The notes below the pieces were generated by a model, which saw only the letters and a program-made list of their open reading frames with translations, was not told where the DNA came from and made no database searches. A program made the position numbers and the translations under genes. From the NCBI GenBank assembly GCA_036258055.1, contig DATAEK010000078.1, positions 1 through 22,702 of the forward strand: a stretch of DNA of 22,702 nt, written 5' to 3'. Within the stretch, counting starts at the first letter, position 1. The number at the start of each line of letters is the position of its first letter. Positions 1-9,085 of this stretch are shown one piece after another. Source of the DNA: DATAEK01 sp036258055. Lineage in GTDB: Bacteria > Acidobacteriota > Vicinamibacteria > Vicinamibacterales > 2-12-FULL-66-21.

Positions 1-348
1 CCAGGGCACGGACACCACGATCTTCTTCGCGCGCAGGAAGGGGCGATCCGTCGGGGTAAGCCCTTCGATGACGAGGTCCTCGATGACGAAGACGCCGGGC
101 GTGAGCTTGGCGGACAGTCGTCCGATGTGCATCGGACGCTCGATGAACTTCGATCCCTCGCTCTCGGCCCGCGCGCGGACCGCGGGCCCGAGGTCGATGG
201 TGAACACGGTCACCAGGATCGCGGCGACGACCGCGACTACGACCGCGAACAGTCGTGCGAGCAGGCGTCGAACCCACCGGCGGCGTCGCGGCGGCGGCGC
301 CGCTGGTTCGACCGGCTCGTTCGGCGGCGGTTGTGGTTCGTCCGGCAT
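1..348 (-). CDS. TamB/AsmA-like envelope assembly protein, N-terminal part (runs off left edge)
   Basis: Only the first 116 codons are in the window, and the reading frame is open to base 1. The protein starts with a Pro/Glu-rich cytoplasmic stretch (residues 1-20) and an Arg cluster (RRRRWVRR, 21-28). One hydrophobic helix follows (about 29-50), then a periplasmic stretch with the pattern IGRLSAKLTPGVFVIEDLVI and the phrase FLRAKKIVVSVPW. A single N-terminal anchor followed by a beta-rich repeat that places a substructure 'on' a membrane is typical of TamB/AsmA/DUF490 proteins, which form long hydrophobic grooves moving lipids or assisting outer-membrane assembly. The start at 348 follows the carrier-protein stop by 21 nt, so it is probably the last visible gene of the operon. 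Family assignment rests on the N-terminus alone. Another single-pass periplasmic protein is possible. Confidence 0.7.
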   Translation of the reverse strand, partial: MPDEPQPPPNEPVEPAAPPPRRRRWVRRLLARLFAVVVAVVAAILVTVFTIDLGPAVRARAESEGSKFIERPMHIGRLSAKLTPGVFVIEDLVIEGLTPTDRPFLRAKKIVVSVPW

Positions 349-369
349 GGTGCTCGTCCGCGATCCTGC

Positions 370-881
370 CTATTCGATCACGACGAGCGTTCGCCCGGCT
401 TCGACGGACATCCCGGCGCTGACCGGCACTTCCTTGACCCGTCCAGCCTTCGGCGAGCGCAGCTCGTTCTCCATCTTCATTGCTTCGACGACGACGACCG
501 GCTGGCGGACGGCGATCTCGTCACCCGGACCGACGAGCACGCGCACGACGCGGCCGGGCATGGGTGCCGTCACCTTTTGCACACCGGCGACCTGACCCCC
601 GGCGTCCGCGCCGGGCCGGCGGGTCCGTCTGCCATCGACGGAGACCGTAGCCGTCAACCCATCCAGCGTGACGAGCAGCTCGCCCGTCCCCGACGTCGGG
701 ACCACGAGCAGCTCGCGGCTCGAGCCGGTCTCGCCGTCGACGATCAGCGAGAGCGAGAACTCGCCGACCTTGACGGCGTCGACCAGGTGCGGATGACCGT
801 CGACCGCGACCCGATAGCGGTTCGCACCTGCACGCTCGATCGACACGGTGCGACTGCGCCCGCCGAGCTCGATCTCGAACG

Positions 882-885
<4 letters not shown>
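370..885 (-). CDS. Biotin carboxyl carrier protein subunit of acyl-CoA carboxylase
   Basis: A 171-residue protein. The C-terminal 70 residues are a biotinyl domain (APMPGRVVRVLVGPGD, then VVEAMKMENELRSP) with the biotinylated lysine at K137. Residues 1-88 are predicted beta strands (IELGGRSRTVSIERAG, YRVAVDGHPHLVDAV) that resemble the barrel of the BT linker domain found between biotin carboxylase and carrier in propionyl-CoA carboxylase alpha chains. The carrier swings carboxybiotin from the biotin carboxylase (next gene upstream) to the carboxyltransferase two genes upstream. The ATG overlaps the stop of the carboxylase gene as ATGA (882-885), so translation is likely coupled and stoichiometric. 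The motif identity is certain. The exact acyl-CoA used by the complex is not shown by this subunit. Confidence 0.95.
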
Positions 886-2396
<1,511 letters not shown>

Positions 2397-2475
2397 GGGC
2401 ACAGCCTGTGCGGGCGGGCGATGGCCATTCAATTCTATCCCTGAACAGCACCCGGCGCATCGCGCCGCGCGCGGA

Positions 2476-4017
2476 TCAGAGCGGAATGTTGCCGTGTTTC
2501 TTCGGCGGATTCTTGTCCCGCTTCGTTTGAAGCGTGGCGAGCGCCGCAATCAGCTTCGCGCGCGTCTCACGGGGACGAATCACCTCGTCGATGAACCCGC
2601 GCGAGGCCGCGACGTAGGGGTTGGCGAATTTCTCGCGGAACTCCGCCACCCGTTCCGCCCGGAGCGCGACGGGATCGGGCGCGGCGTCGAGCTCGCGGCG
2701 ATACAGGATGTTGACCGCACCCTCGGGTCCCATGACCGCAATCTCCGCGGTGGGCCAGGCGAAGTTGACGTCGGTCCGGATGTGTTTGCTCGACATGACG
2801 CAGTAGGCGCCACCGTACGCCTTCCGGGTGATCACGGTGAGCTTGGGCACCGTGGCTTCCGCGTACGCGAACAGCAGCTTTGCCCCCTGCCGGATGATGC
2901 CGCCGTATTCCTGACGCGTTCCCGGCAGGAAGCCGGGGACGTCCTCGAACGTGACGAGCGGGATGTTGAACGCATCGCAGAACCTGACGAAGCGAGCCCC
3001 CTTCACCGATGCGTCGATGTCGAGCGTTCCCGCGAGATACGCCGGCTGGTTGGCCACGATCCCGACGGGCCGCCCGGCAAGCCGTCCAAACCCGACGAGG
3101 ATGTTTCTCGCGAAGTGCCTGTGCACCTCGAGGAACTCGCCATCGTCGGCAATTGCGTGGACGAGGTCGAGCATGTCGTACGCCTGATTCGGCGATGCGG
3201 GCACGAGGGCGTCGAGCGCCTCGTCCTCGCGATCGATTGGGTCAGACGACTCGCGGCGCGGAGGCTCGTCGACGTTGTTCGACGGCAGGTACGCGAGCAG
3301 ATCGCGGATCACGCGAAGACACTCGCGATCGTCGGGCACGGCGAAGTGCGCGACGCCGCTCGTTTCGTTGTGCGTCCGCGCGCCTCCGAGCTCTTCTTTG
3401 GTCACCTCTTCGTGCGTGACCGTGCGGATCACATCAGGTCCGGTCACGAACATGTAGCTCGTTCCCTCGACCATGATGTTGAAGTCGGTGATCGCCGGCG
3501 AGTACACCGCGCCGCCGGCGCAGGGGCCCATGATCGCGGAGATCTGCGGGATGACGCCCGACGCCAGGGTGTTGCGCAGAAAAATGTCGGCGTACCCGGC
3601 AAGGGATAGGACCCCTTCCTGGATGCGAGCCCCGCCGGAGTCGTTCAGGCCGACCACTGGCGCGCCCATGCGGAGCGCCTGATCCATGATCTTGACGATC
3701 TTCGCCGCGTTCGTTTCGGAGAGTGATCCGCCGAAGACCGTGAAGTCCTGCGCGAAGGCATAGACCGGACGGCCGTCGACGCGTCCGCAGCCCGCAATCA
3801 CGCCGTCGCCCGGGATGACGGATTCGTCCATCCCGAAGTCCAGGCAGCGGTGCGTGACGAGCCTGTCCACCTCCTGAAACGTGCCCGGATCGAACAGCAG
3901 GTCGATCCGCTCGCGCGCCGTGAGCTTGCCGGCTTCGTGCTGGCGGCGGCGGCGATCGTCACCGCCGCCCAACTCCGCGCGCCGCTCGAGATCTTCGAGA
4001 TGCTTGGTGTGATCCAT
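2476..4017 (-). CDS. Acyl-CoA carboxylase beta (carboxyltransferase) subunit, propionyl-CoA carboxylase type
   Basis: 513 residues, the usual length for PccB/AccD-type carboxyltransferases, with two crotonase-fold halves. It transfers the carboxyl group from carboxybiotin to an acyl-CoA, giving methylmalonyl-CoA or malonyl-CoA. Visible family motifs are DFTVFGGSLSETNAAKI, the first oxyanion-hole loop DSGGARIQEG (126-135), GPCAGGAVYSPA (164-175), the second loop EYGGIIRQGAK (370-380) and KAYGGAYCVMSSKH (399-412), plus the C-terminal signature AWPTAEIAVMGPEGAVNI. Position 406, where propionyl-specific enzymes carry Asp and acetyl-accepting ones often Ile, is Cys. The start ATG lies 9 nt after the transaldolase stop, and the leader has no Shine-Dalgarno match, consistent with coupling. 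Substrate choice is undecided from sequence. Confidence 0.95.
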   Translation of the reverse strand: MDHTKHLEDLERRAELGGGDDRRRRQHEAGKLTARERIDLLFDPGTFQEVDRLVTHRCLDFGMDESVIPGDGVIAGCGRVDGRPVYAFAQDFTVFGGSLSETNAAKIVKIMDQALRMGAPVVGLNDSGGARIQEGVLSLAGYADIFLRNTLASGVIPQISAIMGPCAGGAVYSPAITDFNIMVEGTSYMFVTGPDVIRTVTHEEVTKEELGGARTHNETSGVAHFAVPDDRECLRVIRDLLAYLPSNNVDEPPRRESSDPIDREDEALDALVPASPNQAYDMLDLVHAIADDGEFLEVHRHFARNILVGFGRLAGRPVGIVANQPAYLAGTLDIDASVKGARFVRFCDAFNIPLVTFEDVPGFLPGTRQEYGGIIRQGAKLLFAYAEATVPKLTVITRKAYGGAYCVMSSKHIRTDVNFAWPTAEIAVMGPEGAVNILYRRELDAAPDPVALRAERVAEFREKFANPYVAASRGFIDEVIRPRETRAKLIAALATLQTKRDKNPPKKHGNIPL

Positions 4018-4026
4018 GCGGAGGAA

Positions 4027-4680
4027 TCAGACCCTCGCTCCCTGAGCCTTCTCCCAGTCTTTGAGGAACCGTTCGAGCCCGAGGTCGGTCAACGGATGAC
4101 GGAACATCGATTCGATCACCGCGGCCGGGCAGGTGCAGATATCGGCGCCCATCCGCGCGGCTTCGACGACGTGCAGCGGATGACGGACGGAAGCGACCAG
4201 GACCTCGGTCGTGTACTGGTAGTTCTGGTAGATCTCGACGATCTCTCCGACGAGGCCCATGCCCGACGTCGAGATGTCATCGAGCCGTCCGACGAACGGG
4301 CTGACGTACGAGGCTCCGACCTTCGCGGCGATGAGCGCCTGCGTCGGCGAAAAAACGAGGGTCACGTTCACGCGCTTCCCCTCTGACGCGAGGGTCCGGC
4401 ACGCCTTCACCCCTTCCTTCGTGAAGGGCACCTTGACCACGATGTGCTCGTCGATCGATGCGAGATCGCGACCCTCGCGAACCATGCCGTCCGCGTCAGT
4501 CGCGACGACTTCTGCGCTGGTCGGCCCCTTCACGGTCTGGCAGATGCGCTTCAGGATCGACCGGTAGTCACCGCCCTCCTTGGCCAGCAGCGAAGGGTTC
4601 GTGGTGATGCCGTCGATGATGCCGAGAGGCACGAGACTCTCAATGTCTTTCAGGTTTCCCGTGTCGATGAACAGTTTCAT
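4027..4680 (-). CDS. tal: Small transaldolase (fructose-6-phosphate aldolase-like subfamily)
   Basis: 217 residues, the length of the short transaldolase family. It is a TIM-barrel class I aldolase of the non-oxidative pentose phosphate pathway. It starts MKLFIDTGNLKDIE and carries DGITTNPSLLAKEGGD, HIVVKVPFT with the Schiff-base lysine at K83, VNVTLVFSPTQA, and ASYVSPFVGRLDD. The residue at the position that separates fructose-6-phosphate aldolase (Tyr) from transaldolase (Phe) is F110, so transaldolase activity is favoured. That inference rests on known TalB/FSA mutant work and on my unaided alignment. A good ribosome site (GGGAG, 7 nt before the ATG) lies in the 30-nt gap after the upstream hydrolase gene. 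It belongs to the same minus-strand run as the carboxylase genes. Confidence 0.93.
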   Translation of the reverse strand: MKLFIDTGNLKDIESLVPLGIIDGITTNPSLLAKEGGDYRSILKRICQTVKGPTSAEVVATDADGMVREGRDLASIDEHIVVKVPFTKEGVKACRTLASEGKRVNVTLVFSPTQALIAAKVGASYVSPFVGRLDDISTSGMGLVGEIVEIYQNYQYTTEVLVASVRHPLHVVEAARMGADICTCPAAVIESMFRHPLTDLGLERFLKDWEKAQGARV

Positions 4681-4710
4681 GGCAGTGCTCCCATCGTTCC
4701 TGGGGCCGTC

Positions 4711-5484
4711 TCACTTGTTGAGCCGAATCTCCTGACCCACGGTATTGGTCAGCTCGCCGACCCCCTCCACTTTGATCGTGACACGATCGCCGGCCGTGAG
4801 GGGACCGACGCCGGATGGAGTTCCCGTCGAGATGATGTCGCCGGGAAGCAGCGTCATGACCGATGAGATGAACGCGATCAGCGTGTCGATAGGAAAGATG
4901 AGCTGTTCGGTCGTCGAGGCCTGCCGACGCTCACCGTTGACCCAGCCTTCGATTGCCAGCGCGCGGTAGTCGAGATCGGTCGCGATGCACGGGCCGACGG
5001 GCGCGAAGGTGTCGAATCCCTTGGCACGCGTGTATTGCACGTCCTTCTTCTGAAGATCGCGCGCCGAGATGTCGTTCACGCACGTGATGCCGAAGACATA
5101 ACGGTGCGCATCCGCCTCGCGGACGTGGCGAGCGCGCGCGCCGATGACCACGCCCACCTCGGCTTCGTGATCGACGCGCCCGATGCCTTCCGGCAGCACG
5201 ATGATCTCGCCCGACCCGATGACCGCCGTCGACGGTTTGATGAAGATCAACGGTTCGGGCGGGAGCGGCTTGTTCTGTTCGGCGGCGTGATCGCGGTAGT
5301 TGAGGCCGACGGCCACGATTTTCGACGGCAACACCGGCGGGAGAAGTTGACCGCTGACCGGCGGCAGCGAGTCACCCATGTCGGGCCGATCGAAGATGTC
5401 CCCTTCGACGAACCGCCACGCGCCGCCCTCCTCGACGACGTGACGCGGCGTTCCCTTGTGCTCGATCCGGTAATAACGTTTCAT
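4711..5484 (-). CDS. Fumarylacetoacetate hydrolase family protein
   Basis: 257 residues. The family cleaves or decarboxylates beta-diketo acids (fumarylpyruvate, acylpyruvates, oxaloacetate, homoprotocatechuate intermediates) with a divalent metal. Visible motifs are IVAVGLNYRDHAAE (57-69), IFIKPSTAVIGSGE (80-93), the metal-binding DHEAEVGVVIG (E107, E109), GITCVNDISARDLQ with D138, KGFDTFAPVGP and the C-terminal GDIISTGTPSGVGP. This is the FAH C-terminal domain with a short N-terminal segment, as in the FAHD1/YcgM group. It starts in an ATGA overlap with the lipoprotein gene (5481-5484), so translation is probably coupled. There are no neighbouring aromatic-degradation genes, so the substrate cannot be assigned. 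An oxaloacetate- or acylpyruvate-handling housekeeping role would fit its place beside carboxylase and transaldolase genes. Confidence 0.9.
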   Translation of the reverse strand: MKRYYRIEHKGTPRHVVEEGGAWRFVEGDIFDRPDMGDSLPPVSGQLLPPVLPSKIVAVGLNYRDHAAEQNKPLPPEPLIFIKPSTAVIGSGEIIVLPEGIGRVDHEAEVGVVIGARARHVREADAHRYVFGITCVNDISARDLQKKDVQYTRAKGFDTFAPVGPCIATDLDYRALAIEGWVNGERRQASTTEQLIFPIDTLIAFISSVMTLLPGDIISTGTPSGVGPLTAGDRVTIKVEGVGELTNTVGQEIRLNK

Positions 5485-6953
5485 CTGGCGGTCTCGGTGA
5501 AGCGGCCGGACTCCTTGCTCCGGTTTCCCGTGCTGTCGAGCGCGATGACCGCGTAGACGTACTGGACGCCGGCCTTCACCGTCGGGTCGTGGAAGGTCGT
5601 CTCGTGAATCGGTTCCTTCATCAGCGGCCGAAGTGTGTCATCGGCGCCCTCGGCGCGCAAGACCAGGTAGCCCGCGAGGTCGCCTTCCGTGTTCGCCTCC
5701 CACGTCAGGTCGATCGCCCCTTCGGACGCGATGCCGCGCAGCTCCTTGGGAGGTTCCGGCGGGAAGATGTCACGTGGCGTCGTGCACGTCGGCGGTGAGG
5801 ACGGCTCGCTCTCGAACGGCACGTTCTGCACGACTTCCACGGTGCGAACGACGTAGCACTGTTCCTTCCCGAAGGTCATCGTGGTGTGTTCGTAAGACGG
5901 AGCGGGCTGCGGTGCGTTGTTGAGTGGTGCCGCGTCGGGTGTCGCGGGATAGACGTTGAAGGCGATGGCCGGACCTCCCGGCTCGGCAACCGGCGGCTGC
6001 CAGTTCAGGGTGATCGCGTGCGCTGCGAAACTGGCGCGAACGTCCGTGACCGGCGGTGGCGGCGGCACGATCGGCACGTCGATGCGGGTCGGCTGTCCCG
6101 GACGTCCGCCGTGCGAGATTCCGCGCATGGCGTACACACGTCTGAGCCGCGTCGGCGGCGGGGTCGCTGGCTGCGGGGCACCTGGAGCTCCTGCCGTCGT
6201 GGCTGCCGGCGCGGCCGGCGGTGGTGCCGGAGAAGCACTCTGCTCCGGGGTCGCAGGCACGACAGGTAACCCTGATGCCGGCAGAGGCTGAACAGGTACG
6301 GACACCGGGGTCAGAGGGGTCGGCGGCGCAGCAGCCTGACCGGTCGGGGTGGTGGGTTGCGCTGCCGCAGGCGTCGCGACGGCCGCAGGGTCAGTGACGG
6401 CCGGAACGACGGGACCTCCGGGCGCTGTCGGCGTCCCTTCCGGCGTGACGCCCCCGGGGGCTGGCGCCGACGCACCTTTCTTTTTTGGTTCGACGGGAGG
6501 CGGAAGCACCTCCGGCTTGATCTTCTCTTCCGTGAGCCGTTCGACGAACGACACCCGATCGCCCGGGCCCGGACGCGTATCGGGCTTCTCCGGTTCGGTC
6601 GCTTCGCCTTCGGCGGGTGGAGGCTTGACGGAGATTGTGCCGACGATGCGCCCTTTGGTCAGGAGGTCGCGATTGCTGGGCGGATTGGTGCCCGGCGGCA
6701 TCGTGATGGCGTAGATCTCGATGTGATCGAGATCGATGCGTCCCGGTCCGTTCAGGTTCTTGTTCGGCAGTCCGAAATGCAGTTGAACGTCCTGTCCGAC
6801 CACGCGGGCCGACGCGTCGGTCACGGCGGCCGGAACGAGTCGCAGCGGCGCGAGCGGCGGCCCCTTCTTGCCGCAGGCGGCGGTTGCGAGCACAACGAGG
6901 AACGAGGTGGCGAGCCGAAAAGACCGCCGGCCTTCGTGAGCAGAACGCCGCAT
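5481..6953 (-). CDS. Fibronectin type III lipoprotein with long Pro/Ala/Thr-rich insert
   Basis: About 490 residues from ATG 6953. A GTG at 6959 overlapping the hslU stop is an alternative. The N-terminus is Arg-rich, then hydrophobic (FLVVLATAAC), with a plausible lipobox ending at Cys27 followed by GKKGPPLAPLR, a frequent start of small outer-membrane lipoproteins. Two recognisable FN3 domains lie near residues 300-394 (VTDVRASFAAHAITLNWQPP) and 398-486 (PPKELRGIASEGAIDLTW, GVQYVYAVIALDSTGNRS). A third, N-terminal FN3-like part (about 38-140) is followed by some 120 residues of Pro/Ala/Thr/Gly (about 150-268) before a strand-like RRVYAMRGISHGGRPG. Extracytoplasmic binding or scaffolding is likely, and no catalytic motif is visible. 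It lies between hslU and the FAH-family gene with overlaps on both sides. Function unknown. Confidence 0.88.
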   Translation of the reverse strand: MRRSAHEGRRSFRLATSFLVVLATAACGKKGPPLAPLRLVPAAVTDASARVVGQDVQLHFGLPNKNLNGPGRIDLDHIEIYAITMPPGTNPPSNRDLLTKGRIVGTISVKPPPAEGEATEPEKPDTRPGPGDRVSFVERLTEEKIKPEVLPPPVEPKKKGASAPAPGGVTPEGTPTAPGGPVVPAVTDPAAVATPAAAQPTTPTGQAAAPPTPLTPVSVPVQPLPASGLPVVPATPEQSASPAPPPAAPAATTAGAPGAPQPATPPPTRLRRVYAMRGISHGGRPGQPTRIDVPIVPPPPPVTDVRASFAAHAITLNWQPPVAEPGGPAIAFNVYPATPDAAPLNNAPQPAPSYEHTTMTFGKEQCYVVRTVEVVQNVPFESEPSSPPTCTTPRDIFPPEPPKELRGIASEGAIDLTWEANTEGDLAGYLVLRAEGADDTLRPLMKEPIHETTFHDPTVKAGVQYVYAVIALDSTGNRSKESGRFTETAR

Positions 6954-6955
6954 GC

Positions 6956-8338
6956 TCACAGGATGTATCGGGAGAGATCTTCGTTGCGGGCGATCGACGC
7001 CAGCATCCGCTCGACGTAAGCTTCGTCGATCATCACCGTCGTTTCCTTCATCTCGGGCGCGTCAAACGAGATCTCGTCGAGCAGGCGCTCCATCACGGTA
7101 TGCAGGCGGCGCGCGCCGATGTTCTCGGTGCGCTCGTTCACCAGCGTCGCGAAGTCGGCGATGCGTCCGATGGCGCCGTCGGTAAACCGCAACGTCACCC
7201 CTTCGGTCGAGAGCAGCGCCGTGTACTGTTTGACGAGCGCGCTCTTCGGCTCGGTCAGAATCCGGACGAAATCCTCACGGCCGAGCGGCTCGAGCTCCAC
7301 GCGGATGGGGAAGCGTCCCTGGAGCTCGGGAATCAAATCCGACGGCTTCGCGACGTGGAACGCTCCGGCCGCGATGAACAGGATGTGATCGGTCTTCACC
7401 ATCCCGTACTTCGTGTTCACCGTCGTCCCTTCGACGATCGGCAGGATGTCGCGCTGCACCCCTTCACGGCTGACGTCAGGGCCATGGCCAGTTTCCCGGC
7501 CGGCGACCTTGTCGATCTCGTCGATGAAGATGATCCCCGCCTGCTGCACGCGATCGACGGCCGCGCGGGCGATGCTCTCCATGTCGATCAGCTTCTGCGC
7601 TTCCTCCTGCGCGAGGGCCTCGAGCGCCTCCGGGACGGTCAGGCGCCGCTTGCGCGTGCGTCCCTGAAAGAGACCGGGCAGCATGTCCTTGACGTTGATG
7701 TCGACTTCTTCGACCGACGAGCCGGCGATGATCTCGAACGACGGAAATGACTTCTCGCGAACGTCGATCTCCACCTGTTTCTGATCGAGACGGCCGTCGC
7801 GCAGCTGCTCCCGCAGCTTCTCGCGCGTCCGCTGTGCCCGCTCGCGGATGGCGGCCGCGTCCTGATCGTAGTCCGGCGGAGGCGGCAGTGGCGGCAGCAG
7901 CAGATCGAGGACCCGTTCCTCGGCCGACTGCCGGGCTTTTTCGCGGACCTCTGCGAGGCGCTCCTCGCGCACCATGTCCACGGAGAGCTCGGTGAGATCG
8001 CGGACCATCGACTCGACGTCGCGCCCGACGTAGCCGACTTCGGTGAACTTCGAAGCCTCGACCTTGATGAACGGCGATTGCGCCAGCCGCGCCAGCCGGC
8101 GCGCGATTTCGGTCTTGCCGACGCCGGTCGGACCGATCATGAGGATGTTCTTTGGCGCGATCTCTTCGGCGAGCTCGGGCGGCAGCTTCTGACGCCGCAT
8201 GCGGTTCCTGAGCGCGATCGACACCGCGCGCTTTGCCTGCATCTGCCCCACGACGTGCTTGTCGAGCTCTGCGACGATCTGGCGAGGCGTCAGCGATTCG
8301 GTGGTTGAAGCGGTGGTTTCCGACAAATAAATGGGCAT
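6956..8338 (-). CDS. hslU: ATP-dependent protease ATPase subunit HslU
   Basis: 460 residues, full length for HslU. This AAA+ unfoldase pairs with HslV to degrade misfolded and regulatory proteins in the cytoplasm. Visible are SLTPRQIVAELDKHVVGQ, Walker A GPTGVGKT (69-76), the pore loop and flank EVGYVGRDVESM, Walker B AGIIFIDEIDK, the sensor region ELQGRFPIRVEL, and the NERTENIGARRLHTVMERLL segment near the C-terminus. The protein ends EDLSRYIL, the conserved tail that inserts into HslV. The I-domain between the Walker motifs carries a Pro-run (LLLPPLPPPPDYD) and a charged helix, as usual. The gene starts 6 nt after the hslV stop with no strong ribosome site, so coupling with hslV is likely. 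Confidence 0.98.
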   Translation of the reverse strand: MPIYLSETTASTTESLTPRQIVAELDKHVVGQMQAKRAVSIALRNRMRRQKLPPELAEEIAPKNILMIGPTGVGKTEIARRLARLAQSPFIKVEASKFTEVGYVGRDVESMVRDLTELSVDMVREERLAEVREKARQSAEERVLDLLLPPLPPPPDYDQDAAAIRERAQRTREKLREQLRDGRLDQKQVEIDVREKSFPSFEIIAGSSVEEVDINVKDMLPGLFQGRTRKRRLTVPEALEALAQEEAQKLIDMESIARAAVDRVQQAGIIFIDEIDKVAGRETGHGPDVSREGVQRDILPIVEGTTVNTKYGMVKTDHILFIAAGAFHVAKPSDLIPELQGRFPIRVELEPLGREDFVRILTEPKSALVKQYTALLSTEGVTLRFTDGAIGRIADFATLVNERTENIGARRLHTVMERLLDEISFDAPEMKETTVMIDEAYVERMLASIARNEDLSRYIL

Positions 8339-8344
8339 GCCCGG

Positions 8345-8878
8345 TCAGAGGGATTCGATTGTCAGGACGTCGTTGCTGTAGATGCAGATGCCGGCGGCGA
8401 TCGTCATCGCCGACTCGGCAATCTGCCGCGCGTCCAGATCGGTGTGCCGCGCGAGCGCCTTCGCCGCCGCGAGCGCATACGGCCCACCAGACCCTATCGC
8501 AATGATCCCATCATCCGGTTCGATCAGATCACCGTTTCCTGACAGGAGGTACGTGAGCTTGGCGTCCATCACGATCAGCATCGCCTCGAGACGCCGAAGG
8601 ACGCGGTCGGTCCGCCAGTCCTTGGCGAGCTCGACGGACGATCGCTCCAGGTTGCCGCGATACTGTTCGAGCTTCGATTCGAACCGGGCAAACAGCGAGA
8701 ACGAATCGGCGGCAGAACCGGCGAACCCGGCCAGGATGCGATCGTTGTAGAGCTTCCGGATCTTCCGGGCACCCCGCTTCATCACGGTTTCGCCAAACGT
8801 GACCTGACCGTCGCTCGCCATGACGGCCTGATCCCGATGCCGCACCGCCAGCACGGTCGTGGCGTGAAATGTCTGCAA
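8345..8878 (-). CDS. hslV: ATP-dependent protease peptidase subunit HslV
   Basis: N-terminal-threonine peptidase forming the proteolytic double hexamer of HslVU. From a TTG at 8878 the protein has 177 residues and starts MQTFHATTVLAV. The frame is open to 9097, but that upstream part does not look like HslV. There is no in-frame ATG close by. GTG 8887 is the other option. GGAG (8890-8893) lies 11 nt before TTG but only 2 nt before GTG, so TTG is preferred. T7, in HATTV, aligns with the catalytic Thr that becomes the N-terminus after processing in E. coli HslV. Other motifs are MASDGQVTFGETVMK, LAGFAGSAADSFSLF, ELAKDWRTDRVLRRLEAML and IIAIGSGGPYALAAAKAL. It is the first gene of the minus-strand run. 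Confidence 0.95.
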   Translation of the reverse strand: MQTFHATTVLAVRHRDQAVMASDGQVTFGETVMKRGARKIRKLYNDRILAGFAGSAADSFSLFARFESKLEQYRGNLERSSVELAKDWRTDRVLRRLEAMLIVMDAKLTYLLSGNGDLIEPDDGIIAIGSGGPYALAAAKALARHTDLDARQIAESAMTIAAGICIYSNDVLTIESL

Positions 8879-8895
8879 TGGAGGCACTTCTCCGG

Positions 8896-8925
8896 AGTCT
8901 ATCCAATTGAGAGGCGGCCAATCAA
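8896..8925 (-). promoter_or_regulatory. Possible sigma70-type promoter for the hslV operon
   Basis: On the minus strand a TTGATT hexamer (8920-8925) is followed after 18 nt by TAGACT (8896-8901), each matching four of six consensus bases. It lies directly upstream of hslV. The predicted start of transcription would fall almost on the GGAG ribosome site, giving a very short leader. That weakens the call. Confidence 0.25.
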
Positions 8926-8936
8926 ACCCGTCCCCG

Positions 8937-8966
8937 GAAAAGGACGTGGGCGGCACGAAAAAGGAC
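8937..8966. repeat. Short direct repeat in the hslV / PEGA-gene divergent region
   Basis: GAAAAGGAC (8937-8945) and GAAAAAGGAC (8957-8966) place the GGAC core 21 bp apart, about two helical turns. They sit midway in the 207-nt region between the divergently read hslV and PEGA genes, where a shared regulator could bind. The repeat is plain in the sequence; its function is a guess. Confidence 0.35.
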
Positions 8967-9074
8967 AGTTGGCTACGTCTAACGGATGTAGAATGCGCGA
9001 AAAGGCGCGTTGTCGGAAGGAGGGCCCCTGGCAGGCCTGTTGCTCTTAGGTTCAATTGCAGGTCTGTCTCAGGT

Positions 9075-9081
9075 GGAGGAG
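9075..9081 (+). promoter_or_regulatory. Ribosome binding site that fixes the PEGA-protein start
   Basis: GGAGGAG ends 4 nt before ATG 9086. This strong match selects the internal ATG, which begins a proper signal peptide, over the earlier start at 9056. Confidence 0.8.
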
Positions 9082-9085
9082 TCTC

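Noticed and set aside
2453..2467. Hairpin CGGCGC-ATC-GCGCCG between carboxylase beta and biotin carboxylase genes
   Set aside because: Short stem with no T-run on the minus strand. The genes belong to one complex, so termination here is unlikely; common by chance at this GC content.
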